From: Pseudomonas sp. JAI120
GTDB lineage: Bacteria > Pseudomonadota > Gammaproteobacteria > Pseudomonadales > Pseudomonadaceae
Assembly (NCBI RefSeq): GCF_014207255.1
Contig: NZ_JACHCZ010000009.1
Span: forward strand, 116,066-180,065
DNA: 64,000 nt
Direction: 5' to 3'
A program made the position numbers and the translations under genes. Each line of letters starts with the position of its first letter. Within the stretch, counting starts at the first letter, position 1. Below the pieces are notes generated by a model that was not told the origin of the DNA, did not search any database, and worked only from the letters and a program-made list of their open reading frames with translations. This document shows, in pieces, positions 41,390 through 49,659 of the stretch.

Positions 41390-42640
41390 ATGAAACATGC
41401 GAATCACACACCCACTCGCTGGACACGGGCCGATGCGCTGAAAGTTAATGAGAATGACCCGACGACGACACAGCCGTTAGTGAGTCCTGACTTTCCTGTC
41501 ATGAGCGACACGGTCTTTATTTGGGACACCATGCCGTTGCGTGAACTGGATGGCACGGTGGTATCGGTGAATGGCTGGTCAGTGATCTTCACCCTGACCG
41601 CCGACCGTCGCCCCCATGATCCACAATTCATCAATGCCGATGGCCGTTACGACATCAAGCGCGATTGGGAAGACCGCCATGGTCATGCGCGGATCTGCTA
41701 CTGGTATTCGCGCACCGGCAAGGACTGGATCTTCGGCGGCCGTGTCATGGCCGAAGGGGTTTCGCCGACCACCCGTGAATGGGCGGGCACGCCGATCCTG
41801 TTGAATAACAACGGTGACATCGACCTGTATTACACCTGCGTCACGCCGGGTGCCACGATTGCCAAGGTCAGGGGGCAGGTTGTCACTTCGGACACCGGTG
41901 TCGAGCTGCGAGGCTTTACTCAGGTCAAGTCATTGTTCGACGCCGACGGCACCTATTACCAAACCGAAGCGCAGAATGCGACCTGGAACTTTCGCGATCC
42001 CAGCCCCTTTATCGATCCCGTCGATGGCAAGTTGTACATGGTGTTCGAAGGTAATGTGGCCGGCGAGCGCGGAACTCACGAAGTGGGCCCGAATGAAATA
42101 GGCCTGGTACCGCCAGGGTATGAAGATGTAGGCGGTGCGCGTTATCAGGTGGGCTGTATCGGCATCGCGGTTGCCAAAGACCTCAACGGTGACGAGTGGG
42201 AGATTTTGCCGCCGCTGGTGACTGCCGTCGGGGTGAATGATCAGACCGAACGGCCGCACTATGTGTTCCAGGACAACAAGTACTACCTGTTCACCATCAG
42301 CCACAAGTTTACCTATGCGGATGGCGTGACGGGGCCGGATGGCGTCTATGGGTTCGTCAGCGATCACCTGTTCGGCCCCTATACGCTGATGAATGCGTCG
42401 GGGCTGGTACTGGGCAACCCGCCTTCGCAGCCGTTCCAGACGTATTCCCACTGCGTGATGCCCAACGGCCTGGTGACGTCGTTTATCGACAGCGTGCCCA
42501 CCACCGGCGATGACTACCGCATCGGCGGCACCGAGGCGCCGACGGTCAGGATCGTGTTGAAGGGCGCTCGTTCGTTTGTGCAGGAGGCTTACGACTACGG
42601 TTACATTCCGGCGATGCGGGATGTGGTGTTGAGCCAGTGA
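41390..42640 (+). CDS. lsc: Levansucrase, GH68
   Basis: A 416-residue five-bladed propeller enzyme that splits sucrose and transfers the fructosyl unit to make levan. The catalytic triad is clear: nucleophile D46 in FIWDTMP, transition-state stabiliser D203 in FRDPSPF and acid/base E287 in DQTERPH. The sequence is very close in style to the Lsc proteins of P. syringae and fluorescent pseudomonads, which are secreted without a cleavable signal; none is seen here. ATG 41390 follows AAAAGGA. The gene is AT-richer upstream and ends in a REP-type terminator. Confidence 0.95.
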   Translation: MKHANHTPTRWTRADALKVNENDPTTTQPLVSPDFPVMSDTVFIWDTMPLRELDGTVVSVNGWSVIFTLTADRRPHDPQFINADGRYDIKRDWEDRHGHARICYWYSRTGKDWIFGGRVMAEGVSPTTREWAGTPILLNNNGDIDLYYTCVTPGATIAKVRGQVVTSDTGVELRGFTQVKSLFDADGTYYQTEAQNATWNFRDPSPFIDPVDGKLYMVFEGNVAGERGTHEVGPNEIGLVPPGYEDVGGARYQVGCIGIAVAKDLNGDEWEILPPLVTAVGVNDQTERPHYVFQDNKYYLFTISHKFTYADGVTGPDGVYGFVSDHLFGPYTLMNASGLVLGNPPSQPFQTYSHCVMPNGLVTSFIDSVPTTGDDYRIGGTEAPTVRIVLKGARSFVQEAYDYGYIPAMRDVVLSQ

Positions 42641-42676
42641 CCGCAGTGCAAAACCCAGCCTGATTTCATCAGGTAG

Positions 42677-42709
42677 GTGGGAGGGGGCTTGCCCCCTCCC
42701 ACTTTTTTT
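42677..42709. repeat. REP-type palindrome and terminator after levansucrase
   Basis: GTGGGAGGGGGC-TT-GCCCCCTCCCAC is a perfect 12-bp stem followed by seven T, 36 bases after the levansucrase stop. It works both as a repeat family member and as an intrinsic terminator. Confidence 0.88.
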
Positions 42710-42850
42710 GACCGCATTTCAGCCGCCTTCAACGCTCAAGTCCCCGCCCACCTGGCCGATACAGGCACTAGCACCACGAGTGATCCCGAACGCGTAGGTG
42801 CACACCTGGTCGTCGCTCAGGTCAACGAATAAAAATCAAAAGGGGTGGCC

Positions 42851-44836
42851 ATGACCATATTGCAGCGTGTGATCGGCGGGTTCGCAGTGCTGGTGCTGTT
42901 ACTGCTAGTCATGGCGGGGATCAGCTATCAGAACACGCAGTCCATCAGCAGTCGCTTGAACATTATCACCGGCCAGTCGGCACCCTTGAGCCGGGCCGCC
43001 AGTGAGTTATACGTGCATATCCTGCGCGCCAACCAGGCGTTGCTGGCCATTCAGATCAGCACCGACCCCAAGCAGATCGAGGACGGCAAGCGACCGTTCA
43101 CCGAGAGCATCGCCCAGTTCAATCAATTGCTCGACAGCACCGTTGCCTATACCGGCGAGCATGAGGCGCTGCGCGCGAACCTGGCGCAGCAGCGCCAACA
43201 GGTAGCGGCCTACGCCGAACAGGCGCAGGCGTTGATGGCGTCACACTCGCAACATGTGCAGCAGTTGGCGCTGACGCGCAAACTTCAAGGCTACAGCAGT
43301 GCGCAAGCAATGCAGCTGACCAGCTATTTGCGCGATTACATCGCGCATGCGCGCAGTGTCGGCGAGCCGCAACAGGTGGCCGCAGCGGAAAAGCTGCTGT
43401 TGGAAGTCAACAAATCCTACGATGGCTTCGCGGCTCATACCGTTACGCCCGCTATTGATAAATTACAGCGCGTGCTCAACCTGCAGGACGAAGTGATCAG
43501 CACCCGGGCCCAGGCCCTGACGGCGATTGATCCCAGGGTCGGGCGGATTGCCGGCGTCATGGTCAATCGCCTGCTTACTGACCTGACCGCCCCTGACGGG
43601 CTGTTCCAGGCTTATCAGGTGGAGGCGAAACTGGCTGCGCAGGTGCAGCAGCAACGCAATGCGGTTGACGCGACCCTGAAAGCCACCCTGGACAGGATTG
43701 GCGAGTTCGGCAGCCAGTCCCTGGAGGTCGCCAACCAGGCCAGTCAGTCGGCCAATGCCACCATCGGCACCAGCCGCAGCTTGCTGTTGATCGCGTGTGT
43801 GCTGGCGGTGCTGGCGGCAGTGGCGATTGGTACGTGGGTCGCCTTCAGCCTGCGGCGTCCGCTGGCGGCGTTTCGTGAAGTCCTCAAGACGCTCACGGCG
43901 GGGGACATGCGGGTCAGTTTCGATGTCAGCCGCAAAGATGAGTTCGGTGAGTTGGGCGGCTACCTGAACGAACTGACCACGGCCCTGCGCAAAACCTTTC
44001 GTGAATTGATCAGCTCTGCCGATGCGCTGGCCGTTACCGCAGGCAGCAACGCCTTGAACAGCGAGCAGACCACCCGTGTGGTGGATGAGCAGAAGGACCG
44101 GTTGCAATCGGCAGCCTCGGCCATGACGCAGATGGAAAGCACGGTCGAAGAGGTGGCTCGGCGGGCGCAGGACACCCGCCAGGCCGTGGACGACACGAGT
44201 GAACTCACGCACAAGGTGCAGGCGCGCGTGGCCGAGACCATCGTCAACATCCGCCAGCAGGCCGACCAGGTGAACAAGGCCACGCAGGTGACCGATGAGT
44301 TGCAGAAGTACGGGCAGAATATCGAGGGCATTGTTGTCGCCATTCGCACCATTGCCGAACAGACCAACCTGCTCGCCCTGAATGCGGCGATTGAAGCGGC
44401 CCGTGCCGGCGAGCAGGGACGCGGTTTTGCGGTAGTGGCCGATGAAGTGCGCTCCCTGGCCAGCCGTACCCAGACCTCGACCAGCGAAATCCAGGACATG
44501 ATCGGGCTCATGCAGGAAAAGATTCACTCGGTGGTGCACGTGATGAACGAAAGCCAGGCGCAGTCCACCCAGTGCGTGTCCCTGGCCTCGGGCGCGGGCG
44601 ACTTGCTGCTGTCGATGAGCGATTCGGTCGACAGTATCCGCGACATGAATATCCAGATCGCCGCCGCCACCGAGGAGCAGAGCGCCACGGTGCAGGAAAC
44701 CAGTCGGATGGTCATCCAGATCAACGATTCGGCCCAGCAGACGGCAAATGGCGCCGAGCAGTCCGCCATCAGCAGCCACGAGCTGTCGGACATGGCCAAG
44801 GTGCAGCGCGAGCTGCTCCATCATTTCAGCGTTTGA
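42851..44836 (+). CDS. Methyl-accepting chemotaxis protein
   Basis: A 661-residue chemoreceptor. TM1 at about residues 7-27 is followed by a periplasmic region of about 280 residues, TM2 near 305-328, a HAMP linker and the cytoplasmic signalling hairpin with tip EQTNLLALNAAIEAARAG. The periplasmic domain is long and helical (Gln/Ala-rich), resembling helical-bundle modules rather than a Cache fold. ATG 42851 has AAAAGGGG upstream; a GTG at 42845 is also in frame. A sugar-binding-protein gene starts 17 bases after its stop, which suggests that the receptor responds to the ligand-loaded binding protein. Confidence 0.9.
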   Translation: MTILQRVIGGFAVLVLLLLVMAGISYQNTQSISSRLNIITGQSAPLSRAASELYVHILRANQALLAIQISTDPKQIEDGKRPFTESIAQFNQLLDSTVAYTGEHEALRANLAQQRQQVAAYAEQAQALMASHSQHVQQLALTRKLQGYSSAQAMQLTSYLRDYIAHARSVGEPQQVAAAEKLLLEVNKSYDGFAAHTVTPAIDKLQRVLNLQDEVISTRAQALTAIDPRVGRIAGVMVNRLLTDLTAPDGLFQAYQVEAKLAAQVQQQRNAVDATLKATLDRIGEFGSQSLEVANQASQSANATIGTSRSLLLIACVLAVLAAVAIGTWVAFSLRRPLAAFREVLKTLTAGDMRVSFDVSRKDEFGELGGYLNELTTALRKTFRELISSADALAVTAGSNALNSEQTTRVVDEQKDRLQSAASAMTQMESTVEEVARRAQDTRQAVDDTSELTHKVQARVAETIVNIRQQADQVNKATQVTDELQKYGQNIEGIVVAIRTIAEQTNLLALNAAIEAARAGEQGRGFAVVADEVRSLASRTQTSTSEIQDMIGLMQEKIHSVVHVMNESQAQSTQCVSLASGAGDLLLSMSDSVDSIRDMNIQIAAATEEQSATVQETSRMVIQINDSAQQTANGAEQSAISSHELSDMAKVQRELLHHFSV

Positions 44837-44853
44837 GCCGCGGGAGTCAGAAC

Positions 44854-45774
44854 ATGAAAGCATGGTTAATCCTCGCCTTGGGGGCGACGCTGTTCATACC
44901 GGGCCCAGCCCAGGCCGCCACGCCCTTGCTGGGTGTGGGCATGGCAAAGTACGACGATAACTTCCAGACCCTGCTGCGCAATGGCGTGCAGCACCAGGCC
45001 GACGTCATGAACGTCGACGTTTTTATGGAGAACGGGAAGGACAGCGTCGATTTGCAGATGCGTCAATTCCGCAACCTGGTCAATTCCAAGGTGGATGCGA
45101 TCATCGTCGCGATGGTGGACGGCAAAAGTGCGGCGCAGATGATGCAGCTGGCCTCGGACGCCAAAATTCCGCTGGTCTTCGTCAACCGCAATCCGAACCC
45201 GGAAAAGTGGCCGGCGCAGACCGCATTTGTCGGCTCCAACGAGCTGGAGTCGGGGACCTTGCAGATGGAAGAGCTGGCGCGCCGCGCCGGTTACAAGGGC
45301 AACGTGGTGATTCTGGTCGGCGACCCGGCCAACGCGTCCTCCTTGATGCGCACCGAGGACGTGGAGAAAGTCGTCGCCAAATACCCCGATATGAAAGTCG
45401 TACAGAAAAAAGTCGGTAACTGGGAGCGTAGCCAGGCCGCCACGATTGTCATTGACTGGGTCAAGCAGGGCGTCGATTTCTCGATCATTGCGGCCAATAA
45501 CGACGAAATGGCGATCGGCGCGATCATGGGCCTGGAAAAGGCCGGCAAGCAGGCCAAGGACTATTGGGTCGGCGGCATCGACGGCACCCCGGACGGGTTG
45601 AAATTGATGGCTGAGGGCAAGATGGCGGTCAGCGTGTTCCAGGATGCCGCCGGCCAGGCCGGTGGCGCAGTGGACACCGCGCTGCGCATGGTACGCGGCG
45701 AGGTGCTGGAGTCGACGGTGGTCTGGGTGCCGTTCAAGTTGATCACCCCAGAGAATCGTCAGGCGTTTGAATAG
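44854..45774 (+). CDS. Periplasmic sugar-binding protein, RbsB-like
   Basis: A type I periplasmic binding protein of 306 residues with a signal peptide (about residues 1-21, ending AQA). The PBP1 fold is apparent from KVDAIIVAMVDGKSA, IPLVFVNRN and GGIDGTPDGLKLMAEG. It belongs to the ribose/galactose/autoinducer-2 group of binding proteins. No permease or ATPase gene is linked to it on this strand; instead it follows a chemoreceptor gene by 17 bases, and the xylose transporter faces it from the other side. A sensing role with the receptor is likely. The ligand may be a pentose or hexose. Confidence 0.88.
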   Translation: MKAWLILALGATLFIPGPAQAATPLLGVGMAKYDDNFQTLLRNGVQHQADVMNVDVFMENGKDSVDLQMRQFRNLVNSKVDAIIVAMVDGKSAAQMMQLASDAKIPLVFVNRNPNPEKWPAQTAFVGSNELESGTLQMEELARRAGYKGNVVILVGDPANASSLMRTEDVEKVVAKYPDMKVVQKKVGNWERSQAATIVIDWVKQGVDFSIIAANNDEMAIGAIMGLEKAGKQAKDYWVGGIDGTPDGLKLMAEGKMAVSVFQDAAGQAGGAVDTALRMVRGEVLESTVVWVPFKLITPENRQAFE

Positions 45775-45813
45775 GACTGACCACCTCGCTCCAACCTTGG
45801 AATGCAGTCAAAT

Positions 45814-45839
45814 GTGGGAGGGGGCAAGCCCCCTCCCAC
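45814..45839. repeat. REP-type palindrome
   Basis: GTGGGAGGGGGCAAGCCCCCTCCCAC with 11-bp arms lies between the convergent binding-protein gene and xylH. It is the same family as 39969-40009 and 42677-42709. Confidence 0.85.
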
Positions 45840-45869
45840 AGGGTTATGGGGTGTTAGTGAGAACGGGCG

Positions 45870-47006
45870 TCAGCGCCGCCCCGTGCGCGTACTCACGTCC
45901 ACCCACACCGCCAGCACCAGGATGCTGCCCTTCACAATCATCTGCCAGTAACTGTCCACGTCCAGCATCGACATGCCGTTATCCAGGCTGGTAATCACCA
46001 ACGCCCCGAGCAACGCGCCATACACCGTGCCCGAGCCGCCGCGCATCGACGTACCGCCAATAAAGCACGCAGCGATGGCATCCAGTTCGCCCATGTTGCC
46101 CGCTGACGGTGAGCCCGCCGCGAGGCGCGCGGTGTTGACCAGGCCGGCGAGGGCGCACATCACGCCCATGATGCCGAAGATCCACAGTTTTACCGCCTGC
46201 ACGTTGATGCCCGACAGACGCGTGGCTTCCATATTGCTGCCTACGGCGTACACGCGGCGTCCGAACACGGTCTGGCTGGTGACGTAGCTGAACACGCCGA
46301 GCAGCACCAGCAACAGCAGCACCGGTACGGGGATGCCGTCGTAGCTGTTGAGGGTGGTGACGAACCCGGCGAGCACCGCGCCGATCACCCCCACGCGCAG
46401 CACATCGCGCACCAGGGAGTGTGGCGCCAAGCCATGCAGCGCTCGGTTGCGGCGTTGTTTCCAGGTCAGGAACAGGGTCAGGGCAAACAGCAGAACCCCA
46501 AGGCCAATCCCCACCGAATGCGGCAAATACCCCTGGCCTACATACACCAGCGACGGCGACACCGGCGCGATGGTGGTACCGCCGGTGATCCCCAGCAGAA
46601 TCCCGCGAAACGCCAGCATGCCGCCCAGGCCAACGATAAACGACGGAATGCGCAGGTAAGCGGTCATGTAGCCATTGGCCAAACCGATCATCAGGCCGCA
46701 CAACGCCACCAGGCTGAGGTTGGCCAGCAGCGGGATGTGATAGATCACATCGAGGATCGCTGCGAGCCCGCCCAATAATCCCAGCAATGAACCCACCGAC
46801 AAATCGATCTCGCCGCTGATGATCACCAGCACCATGCCGCACGCCAGGATGCCGGTGATCGACATCTGCCGCAGCAGGTTGGACAGGTTGCGCGGGGTGA
46901 GGAAGCCGCCCTCGGTCTGCCAGCTGAAAAACAGCCAGATAAACGCCACGGCGATCACCAGGGCGAGCATTTTGTAGCGGGTGAACAGCTGTTTGACCTG
47001 ATTCAT
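45870..47006 (-). CDS. xylH: D-xylose ABC transporter permease XylH
   Basis: A 378-residue carbohydrate-type permease with about 10 helices and the CUT2-family signatures GEIDLSVGSLLGL and GGTSMRGGSGTVYGALLGA. It begins directly after the xylG stop (no spacer), so translation is coupled. It is the last gene of xylA-xylF-xylG-xylH. A CA-motif run (AATAATAACAA) lies just before its ribosome region, inside the xylG end. Confidence 0.93.
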   Translation of the reverse strand: MNQVKQLFTRYKMLALVIAVAFIWLFFSWQTEGGFLTPRNLSNLLRQMSITGILACGMVLVIISGEIDLSVGSLLGLLGGLAAILDVIYHIPLLANLSLVALCGLMIGLANGYMTAYLRIPSFIVGLGGMLAFRGILLGITGGTTIAPVSPSLVYVGQGYLPHSVGIGLGVLLFALTLFLTWKQRRNRALHGLAPHSLVRDVLRVGVIGAVLAGFVTTLNSYDGIPVPVLLLLVLLGVFSYVTSQTVFGRRVYAVGSNMEATRLSGINVQAVKLWIFGIMGVMCALAGLVNTARLAAGSPSAGNMGELDAIAACFIGGTSMRGGSGTVYGALLGALVITSLDNGMSMLDVDSYWQMIVKGSILVLAVWVDVSTRTGRR

Positions 47007-48551
47007 CTACGCGGTTTTCCGATTGTTATTATTTTGGCTGAGTGCGGCGGCGAGCACCTGTTCCTGGGTGAGCCCTTCATTGATGAAATCGCCGCGCAAC
47101 TGGCCGTCGCCGATCACCAGCACGCGGTTGGATACGCCGAGCACTTCGGCCAATTCCGAGGAAACCATGATGATCGACACGCCTTCGGCCGCCAGCGCGC
47201 CCATCAGTTTGTAGATCTCATACTTGGCACCGACATCAACCCCGCGTGTGGGTTCGTCGAGGATCAGCACTTTGGGCTTGGCCATCAGCATTTTCGCCAG
47301 CACGGCTTTTTGCTGGTTACCACCGGACAGGCTGGTGATCGGCAGGAACGGGCTGGCGGTCTTGAGGTGCATGCGTGCGATCTGCTGGTCGATGCTGCCC
47401 AGTTCGGCTTCGGCGTCGATGCGGGTCAGGTGGGCATAGGTGTCGAGCACCGCCAACGTGATGTTCTGGCCCACGCCCAAGTCGGGAATGATGCCCTGGC
47501 GCTTGCGGTCCTCGGGCACCATGCACAGCCCGGCGCGGATCGATTTGAGCGGCGTGCGCGTGTCGATCACCTGGCCGTCCAGCCAGACCTCGGCGCTGTA
47601 GCGGCCGGGGTAGGCGCCGAACAACGCCGACACCAGCTCTGTACGCCCGGCGCCCACCAGCCCGGCTATGCCGAGGATTTCGCCGCGCTTGAGCACGAAG
47701 GAAATATCGTCGACGCGCTTGCGCCTGGGGTTGTCGACGTCATAGCAGGTGACGTTGCGCGCTTCGAAAATCACCTCGCCGATGGCATGGGGCTCGGTGG
47801 GGTAGAGGTTGCTCATTTCCCGCCCGACCATCTGCGTGATGATCTGCGGGATGTCCATGTCGGCCATCGCCGTGGTCGCGATGTGCTTGCCATCGCGGAT
47901 CACCGTAATGGTGTCGCACACGGCCGCGACTTCATCGAGCTTGTGGGAGATGTACACGCAGGCCACGCCCTTGGCCTTGAGGCTGCGGATGATGTCGAGC
48001 AGCACCTCGATTTCCGAGCGGGTCAGGGCCGAGGAGGGTTCGTCGAGAATCAGCAGGCGCGCCTGTTTGTTCAGGGCCTTGGCGATTTCCACCAGTTGCT
48101 GGTAGCCGCCGCCGTACTGCGACACCGGCAACGCGACGTTCATGTCCGGTACCTTGAGCTCGCGCATCAACGCTTCGGCGCGGTGAAGCATCGCCGGGTA
48201 GTTCATGCGCCCGCCGGGCAAGGTCAGTTCGTGGCCCATGAAGATGTTCTCGGCCACCGACAGGTCGGGCACCAGGGTCAGTTCCTGGTGAATGATGACG
48301 ATGCCGGCGGCCTCGGTCTCGCTGATGGACTGAGCCCTGAGCGGCTGCCCGTCCCAGAGGATTTCCCCCTCCCAGGTGCCATGGGGGTAGACCGCCGACA
48401 GCACCTTCATCAAGGTGGATTTACCGGCACCGTTCTCGCCGCACAGGCCGACGCATTCCCCCGGCCGCACCTTGATGTCGATGCCGTTCAGCGCGTGGAC
48501 ACCGCCAAAGGTTTTGACGATGCCGTTCATTTGCAGCAAGTAGTCGGCCAT
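47007..48551 (-). CDS. xylG: D-xylose ABC transporter ATPase XylG
   Basis: A 514-residue protein with two ABC domains, as usual for CUT2 sugar transporters. The first has Walker A GENGAGKST, signature QYGGGYQQ (degenerate LSGGQ) and Walker B LILDEPSSALT; the second has the atypical Walker A of this group (GLVGAGRTE), signature LSGGNQQK and LILDEPTRGVD. The opening MADYLLQMNGIVKTFGGV is typical of XylG. ATG 48551 is 5 bases after the xylF stop; a GTG at 48560 overlapping that stop is an alternative. Confidence 0.94.
   Translation of the reverse strand: MADYLLQMNGIVKTFGGVHALNGIDIKVRPGECVGLCGENGAGKSTLMKVLSAVYPHGTWEGEILWDGQPLRAQSISETEAAGIVIIHQELTLVPDLSVAENIFMGHELTLPGGRMNYPAMLHRAEALMRELKVPDMNVALPVSQYGGGYQQLVEIAKALNKQARLLILDEPSSALTRSEIEVLLDIIRSLKAKGVACVYISHKLDEVAAVCDTITVIRDGKHIATTAMADMDIPQIITQMVGREMSNLYPTEPHAIGEVIFEARNVTCYDVDNPRRKRVDDISFVLKRGEILGIAGLVGAGRTELVSALFGAYPGRYSAEVWLDGQVIDTRTPLKSIRAGLCMVPEDRKRQGIIPDLGVGQNITLAVLDTYAHLTRIDAEAELGSIDQQIARMHLKTASPFLPITSLSGGNQQKAVLAKMLMAKPKVLILDEPTRGVDVGAKYEIYKLMGALAAEGVSIIMVSSELAEVLGVSNRVLVIGDGQLRGDFINEGLTQEQVLAAALSQNNNNRKTA
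47023..47033 (-). promoter_or_regulatory. Candidate Hfq/Crc CA-motif before xylH
   Basis: Minus-strand AATAATAACAA contains two overlapping AANAANAA matches, 17 bases upstream of the xylH start at 47006 and inside the last codons of xylG. Confidence 0.45.
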
Positions 48552-48556
48552 GGCGG

Positions 48557-49558
48557 TCACTGCCCGCCGATCTGCTCTTTGGTATAGAACCCGTCCTTCT
48601 CCAACAGGTCGATATTGGCCTTGGTCAGCGGGGTCGGGGTGAGCAGGATGGTGTCGACTTTCTTGCTGCCGTTGTCGTACTGCGAGCTGTAGGTGGGCTT
48701 CTCGTTACGCGCCAGTTGCACCGAGAGCTTGGCGGCTTCGGTGGCGATCAGCTTGAGCGGCTTGTACACGGTCATGGTCTGGGTGCCGTCGATCACGCGC
48801 TTGACGGCGGCGAGGTCGGCGTCCTGGCCGGAGATCGGCACCTTGCCCGCCAGCTTCTGTGCCGCCAGGGCCTGGATCGCACCGCCGGCGGTGGCGTCGT
48901 TGGAGGCGACGATGGCGTCGATTTTGTTGTTGTTCCGAGTCAGGGCATTTTCGACGATGCTCAGGGCTTCGGTAGGGTTCCATTCCTTGACCCACTGCTG
49001 GCCGACAATCTTGATGTCGCCCTTGTCGATGGCCGGTTGCAGCACCTTCATCTGGCCTTCGCGCAGTACCTTGGCGTTGTTGTCGGTGGGCGCGCCGCCG
49101 AGCAGGAAATAGTTGCCCTTGGGCGCCGCTTGCAGCACGCCGTTGGCCTGCATCTCGCCGACTTTTTCGTTATCGAAGGAGATGTACGCATCGATGTCCG
49201 CGTTGAGAATCAGGCGGTCATAGGACACCACCTTGATCCCGGCTTTCTTGGCTTCGGCGACGGCATTGGTCAGCACAGTGGCGTTGAATGGCACGATAAC
49301 GATCACGTCGACGCCCCGGGAGATCAGGTTTTCGATCTGCGATATCTGCTTCTGCTCGTTGGCATCGGCGGACTGCACAAAGACCTTGGCATCGAGTTTT
49401 TCCGCAGCGGCGACGAAGTAATCACGGTCACGGGACCAGCGTTCCAGGCGCAGGTCGTCGATGGAAAAACCGATTTTCGGGTGGGCGGAATCGGCCATTA
49501 CCGGCAGTGCGAGCAGGGCCAGGGCGGTGGCGAGCAGGGTACGTTTGAATGACTTCAT
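48557..49558 (-). CDS. xylF: D-xylose-binding periplasmic protein XylF
   Basis: A type I periplasmic binding protein of 333 residues with a signal peptide (about residues 1-21, ending VMA). The start of the mature protein, KIGFSIDDLRLERWSRDRDY, and VSYDRLILNADIDAYISFDN are typical of XylF. It binds xylose and hands it to XylH/XylG. ATG 49558 has AAAAGGA upstream and is preceded by the strongest CA-motif in the window. A hairpin lies between xylA and this gene. Confidence 0.94.
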   Translation of the reverse strand: MKSFKRTLLATALALLALPVMADSAHPKIGFSIDDLRLERWSRDRDYFVAAAEKLDAKVFVQSADANEQKQISQIENLISRGVDVIVIVPFNATVLTNAVAEAKKAGIKVVSYDRLILNADIDAYISFDNEKVGEMQANGVLQAAPKGNYFLLGGAPTDNNAKVLREGQMKVLQPAIDKGDIKIVGQQWVKEWNPTEALSIVENALTRNNNKIDAIVASNDATAGGAIQALAAQKLAGKVPISGQDADLAAVKRVIDGTQTMTVYKPLKLIATEAAKLSVQLARNEKPTYSSQYDNGSKKVDTILLTPTPLTKANIDLLEKDGFYTKEQIGGQ

Positions 49559-49572
49559 GGTGGTGCGTCCTT

Positions 49573-49583
49573 TTATTGTTGTT
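49573..49583 (-). promoter_or_regulatory. Candidate Hfq/Crc CA-motif before xylF
   Basis: Minus-strand AACAACAATAA, two overlapping AANAANAA matches, runs into AAGGAC, the xylF ribosome site. It is the best match to the catabolite-repression motif seen here. Confidence 0.6.
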
Positions 49584-49616
49584 GGAAAGACACAGCGTGA
49601 TGCGGGTAGAACTGTA

Positions 49617-49634
49617 GAGCGTCCTTCGACGCTC
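49617..49634 (-). other. Hairpin between xylA and xylF
   Basis: GAGCGTC-CTTC-GACGCTC is a perfect 7-bp stem with a 4-base loop in the 101-base gap between xylA and xylF. Without a T-run it may set different mRNA levels for the isomerase and transporter. Confidence 0.6.
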
Positions 49635-49659
49635 CGTGCACAGATTTGTCGCGCAAATG

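Noticed and set aside
41169..41393. Open frame of 74 codons before levansucrase
   Set aside because: It covers the AT-rich hairpin and promoter region, has no ribosome site and no similarity pattern.
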